Shown piece by piece: positions 1 to 8,922 of a DNA stretch of 64,000 nucleotides; positions within the stretch are counted from its first letter, which is position 1, and each line of letters begins with the position of its first letter. Position numbers and translations under genes: made by a program. Location of the stretch: contig JBEKEM010000006.1 in assembly GCA_050013835.1 (NCBI GenBank), positions 62,001-126,000 on the forward strand, written 5' to 3'. The notes under the pieces are model-generated. The model was not told the origin of the DNA. It did not search any database and saw only the letters and a program-made list of their open reading frames with translations. This DNA comes from Bog-793 sp050013835. Lineage in GTDB: Bacteria > Actinomycetota > Acidimicrobiia > Acidimicrobiales > Bog-793.

Positions 1-250
1 CGATCCTTGCCCGAGTCGGCACCAGCCGCTAGATATTCTCCGAGCTGTGTTCGGCACAGGCGCCCCCAGGGTGGCACGGACCCCAAGACTGCTGAGACGC
101 CATGAGTGATTCGTCTGAGCCGAGACCAGAGCGCCGACTCGATGCTCTGTCAGGGCAGCTGGCGATGAGTACGAGAGCTCCCACGGCGAACTCTCGTCGG
201 CAAGGCTCTTCTCCTCCGCGCGGCTCGTCTGAGATGAGGACGATGGACAG

Positions 251-1852
251 ATGACCGTCGTCAGCGGAGTCGCCGAACCCGTGAGAGAACCAGAGGAGAG
301 CACCGGTATCCCCATTGGGGGTCGCGATACGACCGCTTGGTGGTTGGCGCTCGTTGCCGCGATTGTGTCGATCGCTTCGACGGTCTACTTCTTCGCGAAA
401 GGCGACCTCTTGCTCTACGAGGACGCGATCTCCCACCTGCAGATCGCTCACCGCGTCTTGTTCAGCCCAACCACTGGGCCCGTCCAGCTGGGCTATGCCT
501 GGCTGCCGCTGCCACATATCTTGATGTTGCCGTTCGTATGGATTAATTCTCTCTATTTTGACGGCTTGGCTGGGAGCTTCACCTCGATGGCGAGCTACGT
601 CATCGCCTCGGTGTTGATCTACAAGATCGTTCTCCGCCTGACCCGGGGTAATAAGGCCGCCGCGTTGGTTGGGGCGTTCGTCTTCATGGCAAACCCCAAC
701 GTGCTCTACATGCAAAGCCTCCCGATGACGGAGCTCTTGTTCTACGCCACGATCCTGGGGGGGATTTATGGATTGCAGTGTTGGGCCGAGACCGAAAAGA
801 AATCCTACCTATTCGGTGGGTGTTTCTCCCTAGTACTCGCAACGCTCACGCGTTACGAAGCGTGGGTCCTGGCAGCCGCTCTCTTTGCGGTCGTGGTCCA
901 CACCTGCCTGCACCGGCACTACAGCTGGGTGAAGCTGAAGGCGATCGTGCTCGTCACTTCGGCCACGACTTTTGTCGGGGTACTTCTCTGGATCGCGTGG
1001 AGCGAGTTCTACTTCGGAAACCCGTTGGCCTTCTACGACGGCAAGTACACGAATCCAGACATCTCCGTCAAACCCAACAACGAACAACTTCACCACTTCG
1101 TCGTCTCGCTGAAGACCTATCTATACGCCATCGATGACAACCTCCATCCGCTTGTCATCGGTTTGGCACTCGCGGGCCTCCTTGTACTGCTCATCCGCCT
1201 CCGGTTGTCCCCGGAATCGTTGCCGACACTCGCCACCCTGGTATTTGTCCCCTTCTACGTGCTTGGTCTCTACGAGGGGCAGCGCCCGATGGGCGTTACT
1301 CAGTTCGGAGGTGGCCTGCTGAACGTTCGCTACGGACTCGTCATGGTGCTGCCGGCAGCGATTCTTGCCGGCTACCTGGTCAGCACGTTCACCCGGACGG
1401 TCCTTTTCAGGGTCGCGCTCGGCGTCGCCTGTGTCGTCCTCGCCGGTTCCTTCACGTACGAGGGTTTCCAGAGAATCGACACCAACATCGCTACCGTGCA
1501 AGAACCACTCAACATCGCGAATACACGCGGCGGACTCGTCCAGAGATTCGCAGATGCCGGAGCCTTCCTGAGGCGCCACTACACGGGCGGCCTCATACTC
1601 GAACAGGAGTGGGGAAGCCAGGAGGTGTTGTTCGACGCCAGGATTTCCACACAGGAGAACGTCTACGAGGGCAGCTACAACCTATGGGCCGCAGCTCTCG
1701 AGGATCCGGCAAGATCCCACATCAAGTGGATCGTCATGCGAATGGACGACTGGGGTGATCAGGTGTTCACGACTCTTCACGATTCGTCAAGACTCAAGCC
1801 CTACAAGCTCGTGTACGACCGTCACGGCTACCGCATCTACGAGAGGAGCTGA
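251..1852 (+). CDS. Multi-pass membrane glycosyltransferase-like protein (GT39/ArnT-like)
   Basis: This 533-residue integral membrane protein resembles the polyprenyl-phosphate-sugar-using GT39/ArnT/PMT superfamily. After a short polar N-terminus, a first membrane helix (about residues 30-50) leads into an outside loop with an acidic Glu-Asp pair and a following His (about 57-62), the usual position of the catalytic acidic residues in this superfamily. Some ten further hydrophobic helices follow to about residue 400. The C-terminal 130 residues are soluble. It ends directly against the start of the next glycosyltransferase gene, so the two probably form one operon. The likely role is transfer of a lipid-linked sugar onto an extracellular acceptor; donor and acceptor cannot be read from sequence. 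The start is an ATG, and no stronger alternative was seen. Confidence 0.7.
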   Translation: MTVVSGVAEPVREPEESTGIPIGGRDTTAWWLALVAAIVSIASTVYFFAKGDLLLYEDAISHLQIAHRVLFSPTTGPVQLGYAWLPLPHILMLPFVWINSLYFDGLAGSFTSMASYVIASVLIYKIVLRLTRGNKAAALVGAFVFMANPNVLYMQSLPMTELLFYATILGGIYGLQCWAETEKKSYLFGGCFSLVLATLTRYEAWVLAAALFAVVVHTCLHRHYSWVKLKAIVLVTSATTFVGVLLWIAWSEFYFGNPLAFYDGKYTNPDISVKPNNEQLHHFVVSLKTYLYAIDDNLHPLVIGLALAGLLVLLIRLRLSPESLPTLATLVFVPFYVLGLYEGQRPMGVTQFGGGLLNVRYGLVMVLPAAILAGYLVSTFTRTVLFRVALGVACVVLAGSFTYEGFQRIDTNIATVQEPLNIANTRGGLVQRFADAGAFLRRHYTGGLILEQEWGSQEVLFDARISTQENVYEGSYNLWAAALEDPARSHIKWIVMRMDDWGDQVFTTLHDSSRLKPYKLVYDRHGYRIYERS

Positions 1853-3304
1853 GTGGTTCGCGTGCGGCACACGGAGAAACCCAGCTACACCAGGTACTCA
1901 GCTGAGAAGCTCCTGAGCCTTCCGCAGCGCCTCTTTGCCTTCGCGCTTGCCGGCGCGGTGATCGCGAGCCTGATCTTCCGATCGCACATGACACTCATCG
2001 TCCTCATCACGAGCGCCACCCTGCTCTACACGGCCATCATCTTCCAACGTCTCGTGATCCACACAGCGGCGTACTTTTACCACGACCCGACGACAGTGAC
2101 CTGTGCCTCAGACGATCCCGATTTGCCGATCTACACCGTCCTCGTCCCGATGCACGACGAGGTCGCGATCATTCCGAGTCACATCGCGGCGATGAAACGA
2201 CTCGACTATCCCAGAGACAGACTGCAAGTCATCCATCTGCTCGAGTCGGATGACGAAGCGACGATCGCTGCGCTCGAAGCGCAAGACCTCCCCAGCTACT
2301 TCCAGCGGATACTCATTCCGCTCATCGGTCCCCGCACGAAACCGAAAGCCCTCAACTACGGGCTGGCGTCGGCCCGCGGAGAATACGCGACTGTTTACGA
2401 CGCAGAAGACAGACCGGACCCCGATCAGCTGCTCAAGGCAGTCGCCCTCTTCCGGGTCGAGAAGAGCGACGTCGCCTGTCTCCAGGCGAGGCTGAAGTAC
2501 GCAGAAGGAAAGAGGTGGTACAACCGCTTCTACTCGGTCGATTACACGACGCATTTCTGGGAATTGTTGCGAGGACTGTCCAAGCTCAACGGGACGTTTC
2601 CCCTTGGTGGAACATCGAATCACTTTCGGGTCGACGACCTTCGCGAGATGGCGATCAGATCCTCGTCTGGCGAGCCGGAGATCCTGCCCGCTTGGGATCC
2701 AAGCAACGTGACCGAGGACGCCGACCTTGCGGTGGTGATCGCATGCAACCACAAACGCATAATCCCTCTCGATTCCACAACCGAGGAGGAGTCCCCCAAC
2801 CACCTGTTCGGCCACGGAGGTGCCAGCCGCCAGCGACGGCGGTGGCTAAAGGGCTACTTGCAGACCGGGCTCGTCCACTCCCGTCATCCCGCTCAGGAGA
2901 TCCGCCAGATGGGTCTCTGGGATTACGTCTCCTACATGCTCGTCATCTTCGGGACGCCCGTCGCGCTGATTCTCAACCCGATCTTCTGGTCACTCACGGT
3001 CGCCTATGGGGCAACGAGATCGTCGACCATCGTGGCGCTCTTCCCGACGCCCGTGTACTACCTGGGCTTGTCGGCCATGGTCTTTGGCAACCTTGGGTTC
3101 TTCTACCAACTGCTCGTGTCGTGTTGCAGGGCGGAGGACTGGGAGAGTGTTCCGACGATGTTCCTTGTCCCCGTTTGGTGGGCTTTCAACTCTCTGACCG
3201 CTATCGCGATGTACTGGGAACTGTTGCGCCCGTCGACGAGATACAGATGGAACAAGACCGCGCACGGGCACTCCGCTCCGGCAGCCACGCTAAGCGCAAG
3301 CTGA
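1853..3304 (+). CDS. Membrane-bound family 2 glycosyltransferase
   Basis: This is a 483-residue processive-type GT2 enzyme. Two N-terminal membrane helices (about residues 25-70) precede a GT-A domain that opens with YTVLVPMHDE (about 95). An acidic metal/nucleotide-binding stretch EDRPDPDQ lies near 182, and a Q-R-R-R-W-like motif (RQRRRWLKG, about 325) matches the QxxRW signature of cellulose-synthase-like enzymes. Three or four C-terminal helices follow. The gene starts with GTG immediately after the stop of the upstream GT39-like gene (no gap), implying translational coupling. It likely polymerises or transfers sugars across the membrane during polysaccharide synthesis; the sugar is unknown. 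Confidence 0.82.
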   Translation: MVRVRHTEKPSYTRYSAEKLLSLPQRLFAFALAGAVIASLIFRSHMTLIVLITSATLLYTAIIFQRLVIHTAAYFYHDPTTVTCASDDPDLPIYTVLVPMHDEVAIIPSHIAAMKRLDYPRDRLQVIHLLESDDEATIAALEAQDLPSYFQRILIPLIGPRTKPKALNYGLASARGEYATVYDAEDRPDPDQLLKAVALFRVEKSDVACLQARLKYAEGKRWYNRFYSVDYTTHFWELLRGLSKLNGTFPLGGTSNHFRVDDLREMAIRSSSGEPEILPAWDPSNVTEDADLAVVIACNHKRIIPLDSTTEEESPNHLFGHGGASRQRRRWLKGYLQTGLVHSRHPAQEIRQMGLWDYVSYMLVIFGTPVALILNPIFWSLTVAYGATRSSTIVALFPTPVYYLGLSAMVFGNLGFFYQLLVSCCRAEDWESVPTMFLVPVWWAFNSLTAIAMYWELLRPSTRYRWNKTAHGHSAPAATLSAS

Positions 3305-3323
3305 GATGCTGGACAATGAAACG

Positions 3324-3587
3324 TCAGGAACCTTGATGCGGCCTGGATTTTTCGGAGACTCTGAGGTTCTCTGAAGTTCGTGGAGCTGGATCATTGGATT
3401 CTCGGGCCACTGTCGTTGTCAGATGCCGAGTCTCGACCTCGAGCGGTGCAAGCTCGCCAAGCGACGAGTGACGGCGCTGGCGGTTGTGGAAGATCCCGAC
3501 GTGCTCGACGAGCGCGTTGGCGAGCTCGACACGCGTTCGCCAGCGCTTGCGGTCGAGGAGCTTGCCCTGGATCCGGACACTCGGCAA
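3324..3587 (-). pseudogene. IS3-family transposase (OrfB integrase) C-terminal remnant
   Basis: The reading frame encodes a stretch with the hallmark C-terminus of IS3-type OrfB integrases: LLDRKRWRTRVELANAL, then IFHNRQRRHSSLGELAPLEVE. Only about 50 of the usual 280-300 residues remain, without the DDE catalytic core, so this is a dead fragment. Its 5' side abuts the 3' end of the flippase-like gene, and its 3' side lies 20 bp from the end of the GT2 gene. The sequence after the frame (about 3335-3375, containing GGAGACTCTGAGG) may hold one terminal repeat, but I found no matching second end. It records an insertion and deletion between two polysaccharide gene sets. Confidence 0.8.
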
Positions 3588-3596
3588 CCGGGTGAG

Positions 3597-4463
3597 CTAG
3601 GCGGGGCTCGGAAGCGAGGTGGCGGCCTCGCCGCCGGTCCCGTCCGCGACAGGGCCGGCGGGTTGGCGCGACCCAGCTATGTCGGTCGGCCCCCTCTCCG
3701 TGACGCGGCGTGTCCGCTGGTCCCGCGCCCGAACCAGGTGCAGACGCGCCACGAGGACGAGGAGGACCGACATCTCGGCCGCCGTGAGAACGAGGCGCGC
3801 GACGAGCGACCCGGCCACGGCGAGGGAGGGGACCGCCCGGCCGACCAGGGCGACGTAGGCAGCCTCACGTACACCGGCGCCACCCGGGGCGAAGATGACC
3901 ACGACCCCGAGAGCCCAGGCGAAGCAGCCGGCGCCCGCCACCCTCCAGACGTCCGACACGGGTCCGACAGCGGCCTGGGCGAGCACGATGACCCCGCTGT
4001 AGGCGATGAAGCCGACGGTGTAAATGACGCCGGACAGGACGAGCTGCCGCGCGCGCACGGGGCGTCCCGCCTTGCGGAACCGTGAGAGCACGAGGCCGAG
4101 GACGATGGGGGCGGGGACGCAAAGCCCGAACCAGGCCGACTCGCCGAACGCAAGGTCGACGCCCCCGACGGCGACAGCTGCGGCGAGGCACATGCCTTGT
4201 TCGGTAGCGACCGTCGCGAACTTCGTGTACTTCCGGCCCGGGACCGACGTCGCGCGGGCTAGTGGTCCCCAGAGGCCGCCCGGGATGTAGCGGAGGGCCT
4301 GGCTCTGGGACCAGGTGGTCAGCTGGCCCGAGTTGAACCGACCGGAAAGGACTAGCCAGGCGGCTCCCTGGGCGAGCCACGACACGAGCGCGACTGGCAG
4401 AGCGACAGCTAGGGCGACGGCCTGGAATCTGATGTCGTGGACCGATTGCGCGGCGCGCCACAC
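3597..4463 (-). CDS. LPG-synthase-TM / UPF0104-type flippase-like membrane protein
   Basis: At least 288 residues with six to seven hydrophobic helices. The motif ALRYIPGGLWGP (about residues 57-68) is the signature of the lysylphosphatidylglycerol-synthase transmembrane family (PF03706), whose members flip lipids or act in polysaccharide export. The given start is the only canonical in-frame start (GTG) after the UDP-glucose dehydrogenase stop. However, the hydrophobic segment clearly begins upstream (AGSVVSVALLSYVVWRAA), so the true protein is probably longer at the N-terminus (see findings). It lies downstream of the dehydrogenase on the same strand and in the same frame. Its C-terminus sits next to an IS3 remnant and may have been altered. 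Confidence 0.72.
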   Translation of the reverse strand: MWRAAQSVHDIRFQAVALAVALPVALVSWLAQGAAWLVLSGRFNSGQLTTWSQSQALRYIPGGLWGPLARATSVPGRKYTKFATVATEQGMCLAAAVAVGGVDLAFGESAWFGLCVPAPIVLGLVLSRFRKAGRPVRARQLVLSGVIYTVGFIAYSGVIVLAQAAVGPVSDVWRVAGAGCFAWALGVVVIFAPGGAGVREAAYVALVGRAVPSLAVAGSLVARLVLTAAEMSVLLVLVARLHLVRARDQRTRRVTERGPTDIAGSRQPAGPVADGTGGEAATSLPSPA

Positions 4464-4646
4464 GACGTAGGAGAGGAGAGCAACCGAGACGACCGACCCG
4501 GCCGGGGGTCCCCATCTCCGCAGAAAGGTGTGGCGAGGCTGGCCCGGAAGGAGGTCCTGGGCGGGCGTCTCCGCGGGACCGTCACCAGTGCCACCCGACC
4601 GCCTGTGGCCCGAACCGGGTTCGCCGGGCGGGATGGGATGCCGTCC

Positions 4647-5999
4647 TCAGGCGACCGGTCGGGAACCGGCCCCGCCGTCGCGCGTCGGCGTCGGCTGCCC
4701 CGGCGTCGGCTTGCCAACCCCGAGGTAGGCGAAGCCGAGCTCTGTAAGGCGGGCCCCGTCGAGGAAGTTGCGGCCGTCGACGATGACGTTGCCGCGCATG
4801 AGCGACCGAACCTGCTCCCAGTCGACCGCGCGGTACTCCGGCCACTCCGTGGCGAGCAGGAGTGCATCGGCCCCGGCGACGCAGCGGTAGACGTCTCCGA
4901 CCAGCTGGGCGCCCGGGGGCAGCTCCGCCGTGCTTGGCATGGCCACGGGATCGGTCACGGTGACCACAGCATCTTCGGCACGGAGCTTGGCGACGACCTC
5001 TAGGGCCGGTGCCTGACGGAGGTCATCTGTTCCTGGCTTGAAGGCCAGGCCGAGCACGGCGACATGGTGCCCACGAAACGTTCCTCCGAGTGCGCCGCGG
5101 ATCTTGGAGATGACCCGGTCCCTTTGCTGGGCGTTGATCTCGCTGCACGCCTTGAGGAGGAGCGACTGGTAGCCGTGCGAAGCTCCAAGATCCTCGAGGG
5201 CCCGCACGTCCTTCGGGAAGCACGATCCGCCGAAGCCGAGCCCTGCCCTCAAGAAAGCCGAGCCGATCCGAGGATCCGTGCCGATTCCCTGCGCGACGAC
5301 GGAGATGTCGGCTCCAACGAGCTCGCAGAAGTGCGAAAGCTCGTTCACGAAGGAGATCTTCATGGCGAGGAAGGCGTTCGCACCGTACTTGATGAGCTCG
5401 GCACTAGTGGCGTCGGTGAAGATGAGGGGGGCGCCGCCCGGGGCGAAGAGGGCAGCCACCCTCTGGCGAGCCGCGTCGTCAGCGCCGCCGACGACGAGAC
5501 GCGAGGGCCGTCGTACGTCGTCGAGGGAGTTTCCCTCCTGGAGGAACTCGGGGCACGAGACGAGCGCTAGGTCCGGACGATCCGTCGCCACGCGGCGCCC
5601 AAGTCGCGTGGTCGTTCCCGGAGGGACCGTGCTCTTGATGACAATCACCGCTCCGCGGCGCGCGATCTCCGCGAGTCGTGCGACGGTCTGTTCGAGGGCC
5701 GTGAGGTCGAGGGCCCCACTCGTAGTCGGGGGCGTTCCGACACAGACGACGACAACCCGCGCGTCGGCCAGGTCGTCGAGGGTCCGGGAGAACCGGAGTG
5801 TGCCCTGTGCGGCGACTTCCACCAGCAGTTTCTCGAGCTCCGGGTCGAAGAACGGAATGTGATTCGCGCGCAGGAGCGCGAAGCGAACCGGATCGTTCTC
5901 CACGAGCAATATGGCAGAGCCCCACGAGGCGAGCACGGTCGCGGTCGCGACACCGACGTTGCCCGCCCCGACGACCCCCACCAGATTCTTCGAACTCAT
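4647..5999 (-). CDS. UDP-glucose 6-dehydrogenase (UDP-glucose/GDP-mannose dehydrogenase family)
   Basis: This 450-residue enzyme is predicted to oxidise UDP-glucose to UDP-glucuronate with two NAD+. It has an N-terminal Rossmann fold (GVVGAGNVGVATA, residues 7-20), the CVGTPP loop (86-91), IKSTVPPGTT (121-130), Lys204 in KYGANAFLA, and the catalytic cysteine at residue 260 in GFGGSCFPKD. These positions match the classical UDP-glucose dehydrogenases. The C-terminal substrate domain follows. I chose the ATG at 5999 because a GGAG ribosome binding site lies about 9 nt upstream and the Rossmann fold starts at once; the longer frame upstream reads as non-coding. It would supply uronic acid for the surface polysaccharide made by neighbouring glycosyltransferases. 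GDP-mannose or other UDP-sugars remain possible substrates. Confidence 0.9.
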   Translation of the reverse strand: MSSKNLVGVVGAGNVGVATATVLASWGSAILLVENDPVRFALLRANHIPFFDPELEKLLVEVAAQGTLRFSRTLDDLADARVVVVCVGTPPTTSGALDLTALEQTVARLAEIARRGAVIVIKSTVPPGTTTRLGRRVATDRPDLALVSCPEFLQEGNSLDDVRRPSRLVVGGADDAARQRVAALFAPGGAPLIFTDATSAELIKYGANAFLAMKISFVNELSHFCELVGADISVVAQGIGTDPRIGSAFLRAGLGFGGSCFPKDVRALEDLGASHGYQSLLLKACSEINAQQRDRVISKIRGALGGTFRGHHVAVLGLAFKPGTDDLRQAPALEVVAKLRAEDAVVTVTDPVAMPSTAELPPGAQLVGDVYRCVAGADALLLATEWPEYRAVDWEQVRSLMRGNVIVDGRNFLDGARLTELGFAYLGVGKPTPGQPTPTRDGGAGSRPVA

Positions 6000-6553
6000 G
6001 GCTTTCGTCTCCGGTCCTCCGCCCGGACAGTAGTGGTTCGGGGCGGTCCGGTCGGACCCGCGAACGGGTGTGACCCCGCCGGGTGGGTCCGCGACGGGCA
6101 CCGGGCCCCCACGGTGAGGATGAGGAGCGCTCACTGGCGGCTGGCCGCCCAGGTGAGCGACGCGTTGCAGACGTCGGCCCGAGTTCCCGACGGTGGCCAG
6201 ATGCGCATCTCGAGCTCGTCGAAGATGAGGACCGCGGCTGCCTCGTGGTTTTGAACGGTCGCAAGACAGTGAACGAGCCGAAGCGCGGAATCGAGTGGGA
6301 GAGAAGGAACGACAGACGGAATCGCGCGGGGAGCGTGCCGGTCGTCGCGTTCCAGACCTCGAAGTTGAGGCTGCCCGGAGTCGAAAGTAAGACCCGGCAC
6401 GAACGGATTGCAGATGGCTCCACAGGGCCATGGCGAGAAACTGCACGCCGAACAGGCCTGCGCCACGCGAAGCTGCTTGTGGTACGCGCCGCGGTTCACC
6501 CGTTTCGTGAGAAGGCGGGCTCGCCTCGGGCGGGCCAGGGGACGGCGAGTCGG
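6000..6553. other. Intergenic stretch, no supportable gene
   Basis: These 554 bases lie between two minus-strand genes. Several open frames overlap here on both strands, but none shows a recognisable domain, consistent codon use or a convincing ribosome binding site. The middle (about 6200-6480) is less GC-rich than the flanks. It may be decayed or foreign DNA, and it presumably carries the promoter of the UDP-glucose dehydrogenase gene. Confidence 0.4.
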
Positions 6554-7597
6554 TCAGGAAGGGGGCTGACGTCCCTCGCGGTCGGTTTCCTGTTCCCAGC
6601 GAATCTCACGTGGCTGGCGGAGGTGCACGAGAAGCTCGGCTAGGAGTCCAAGGCAGAACAGTTGGACTGCCACGAGCTCAAAGAGCACGCCCGCGATGAG
6701 GGCCGGCCGGTCGGCGACCGGCCTCCCGGAAAGGTGGACGGCGAGCATCCACGCGAGGAGACCAGATCCGATCATGCCCGAGAGGATTCCCGCGCCGCCG
6801 AAGAGGTGGAAGGGACGCCGGTTGTACGAGGTGAGGAACTTGACAGTCACGAGGTCGAACATCCCGCGCCAGAACCGGGCGATGCCGTACTTGGACGAGC
6901 CGTGGAGACGCGAACGGTGATTGACCTCGAGTTCCTCGACGGCGAAGCCCTGCCACGTCGCCAGGACGGGGAGGTAGCGGTGGAGCTCGCCGTAGAGGTC
7001 CACGCTCTTGGCGAACTCTGCCGTCATCGCCTTCAGCCCGCTGTTCATGTCATTGCCCTGCACCGAGGTCACCCGCGCTGTAACGGCGTTATAGAGCTGT
7101 GAGGTCCGGCGCTTGATCACGCGGTCCTGACGGTTGACGCGCAGCCCTGACACGAGCTGGCATCGCTCGCCGAGCAACGCCGCCATGCGGGGGATCTCCG
7201 CCGGGTCATCCTGGCCATCGGCGTCCATCATTGCGACAACACGACCCCGACTGATGCGGAACCCGATCGCGAGCGCCGCGGCCTTGCCCGAGTTGCGCCG
7301 CAGATTCACCGGTCGGCATTCGGGATAGTCCCGGCGCAGTTGCGTGAGCACCGAGCGCGTGGCGTCAGTGCTTCCGTCGTTCACGACGATGACCTCGAAC
7401 GTGGCGCCCCAACGCTCGAGGACCCCGTAGAGCTCGGCAACGACGTCCGGGAGATTCGGCGCTTCGTTGAAGGCGGGAATGACGACCGAGACCTCTGGAG
7501 CGAATCCGCGGACGCCCGAAGGGACGCCAGTCAGCGCGATGGGTTGGCCTTCGGGTCGGTCGCGATCACCACCGGGGTCCGGAGCGTCCGACGACAT
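6554..7597 (-). CDS. GT2 polyprenyl-phosphate glycosyltransferase (DPM1/GtrB-like)
   Basis: This protein of about 347 residues transfers a sugar from a nucleotide donor to polyprenyl phosphate at the inner membrane face. The GT-A domain shows EVSVVIPAFNE, VNDGSTDAT, the DxD-type motif MMDADGQDDP and the SSKYGIARFWRG segment typical of dolichyl-phosphate mannose synthase and GtrB relatives. Two C-terminal membrane helices follow (GGAGILSGMIGSGLLAWML and LIAGVLFELVAVQLFCLGLL). The ATG at 7597 is preferred over the frame's first start because the upstream dozen residues are basic and unconserved. A lipid-linked sugar from this enzyme would suit the GT39-like membrane transferase at the window start. 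It is divergent from gnd. Confidence 0.85.
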   Translation of the reverse strand: MSSDAPDPGGDRDRPEGQPIALTGVPSGVRGFAPEVSVVIPAFNEAPNLPDVVAELYGVLERWGATFEVIVVNDGSTDATRSVLTQLRRDYPECRPVNLRRNSGKAAALAIGFRISRGRVVAMMDADGQDDPAEIPRMAALLGERCQLVSGLRVNRQDRVIKRRTSQLYNAVTARVTSVQGNDMNSGLKAMTAEFAKSVDLYGELHRYLPVLATWQGFAVEELEVNHRSRLHGSSKYGIARFWRGMFDLVTVKFLTSYNRRPFHLFGGAGILSGMIGSGLLAWMLAVHLSGRPVADRPALIAGVLFELVAVQLFCLGLLAELLVHLRQPREIRWEQETDREGRQPPS

Positions 7598-7908
7598 CGG
7601 CCGAGCGTAGTGCCCCCTTTGTGACCGCGGCAACGAAACGCGCGAACGCCGGTGGGCCCAAAGGGGCGTGGCCGATCGTGCCGGGTTGTGAGCCGCCCTC
7701 GATGGGCGCCCGTGGGATGCTTCCGATCATCGGGGGCGAGGACGCACCGACAACTCGGCCGGGCGCGCTCGGCGCCGAGCTCCGGTGGTTGGGGCGCGAA
7801 CCGCGGGTGGCCGCCGACCGGCAACACCAGGCTGACCGGTCCCATAAGGTTTGCGCGGGGGTTGTCACGCCGCGGCGACGCGGTCCGGGACGGTCAGGGA
7901 GGCTCGTC
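7598..7908. promoter_or_regulatory. Divergent intergenic region between GT2 and gnd
   Basis: These 311 bases separate two divergently transcribed genes, so promoters for both must lie here. I could not pick out convincing -35/-10 pairs in the GC-rich background. The last bases carry an AGGGAGG ribosome binding site 7 nt before the gnd ATG. Open frames crossing this stretch are N-terminal extensions without family support. Confidence 0.4.
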
Positions 7909-8922
7909 ATGCAGCTCGGCATGGTCGGTCTTGGACGAATGGGCTCAAACTTGGTCCGGCGCCTCGCGAGGGCCGGTCACGAGTGCGTCGTGTACGACCT
8001 CAGCGCGGGCGCCGTGGCGACGCTCGAGGCGGACGGGGCGGTCGGCGCCTCATCGCTTGAGGATCTCGTGACGAGGCTCGCGCCGCCCCGCGGCATCTGG
8101 ATGATGGTGCCGGCCGCCGTGACCGGCTCGACGGTGGAGGAGTTGCGCCGGTTCCTGGGCGACGGTGACGTCGTGATCGACGGCGGCAACTCCTACTACC
8201 GGGACGACATCGACCGCGCCGGGAGCCTGCGCGCCGCCGGGGTGCACTATCTCGACGTCGGGACGAGTGGTGGGGTCTGGGGACGCGAGCGTGGCTACTG
8301 TCTGATGATCGGCGGCGAGGAGGAGATCGTCCGCCGTTTCGCGCCAATCTTCTCCGCGCTCGCACCAGGTGTCGCCGCCGCTCCCCGCACGCCGGGGCGG
8401 TCGGGGGAGCCGAGCCCGGCCGAGGAGGGCTGGCTCCACTGCGGGCCGAGCGGCGCCGGCCATTTCGTGAAGATGGTGCACAACGGGATCGAGTATGCGC
8501 TGATGGCCGCCTACGCCGAGGGCCTCAACATCCTCGAGCACGCCGACGCGGGGGACGTCTCGCGGAGCGCCGACGCCGAGACGGCCCCGCTGCGCGACCC
8601 GGAGTACTACCGGTTCTCGCTCAACCTCGCCGACGTGGCCGAGGTGTGGCGGCGCGGCAGCGTGATCGCCTCGTGGCTGCTCGATCTCACCGCCGAGGCA
8701 CTGCTCGCCGACCCCGCCCTCGGCCAGTTCGCCGGACGGGTCTCGGACTCTGGCGAGGGACGCTGGACGAGCTTGGCGGCGATCGACGAGGGCGTCCCCG
8801 CGACGCTCCTCACGGCGGCGCTCTACGCCCGCTTCGGCTCACAGGGCGCGGGGCTCTTCGCCGACAAGGTTCTCTCGGCCCAACGGAACGCCTTCGGCGG
8901 ACACGAGGAGAAGCGACGTTGA
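7909..8922 (+). CDS. gnd: 6-Phosphogluconate dehydrogenase (decarboxylating), short form
   Basis: This enzyme oxidatively decarboxylates 6-phosphogluconate to ribulose 5-phosphate in the pentose phosphate pathway. The 337 residues contain the N-terminal nucleotide fold MVGLGRMGSN, the family signature GTSGGVWGRERGYCLMIGG, and the substrate and catalytic segment CGPSGAGHFVKMVHNGIEY with its conserved Lys and His/Asn. The length fits the short GndA-like form (about 300-335 residues) rather than the 470-residue form, and the cofactor may be NAD+. The ATG is chosen for the perfect AGGGAGG site 7 nt upstream and because the Rossmann fold starts here. Its stop codon overlaps the start of pgi (TTGA), so the two are translationally coupled. 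Confidence 0.93.
   Translation: MQLGMVGLGRMGSNLVRRLARAGHECVVYDLSAGAVATLEADGAVGASSLEDLVTRLAPPRGIWMMVPAAVTGSTVEELRRFLGDGDVVIDGGNSYYRDDIDRAGSLRAAGVHYLDVGTSGGVWGRERGYCLMIGGEEEIVRRFAPIFSALAPGVAAAPRTPGRSGEPSPAEEGWLHCGPSGAGHFVKMVHNGIEYALMAAYAEGLNILEHADAGDVSRSADAETAPLRDPEYYRFSLNLADVAEVWRRGSVIASWLLDLTAEALLADPALGQFAGRVSDSGEGRWTSLAAIDEGVPATLLTAALYARFGSQGAGLFADKVLSAQRNAFGGHEEKRR

Noticed and set aside
6131..6499. 122-codon minus-strand frame between UDP-glucose dehydrogenase and the GT2 gene
   Set aside because: No recognised domain, no clear ribosome binding site and two competing frames of equal quality. Left as unassigned DNA.
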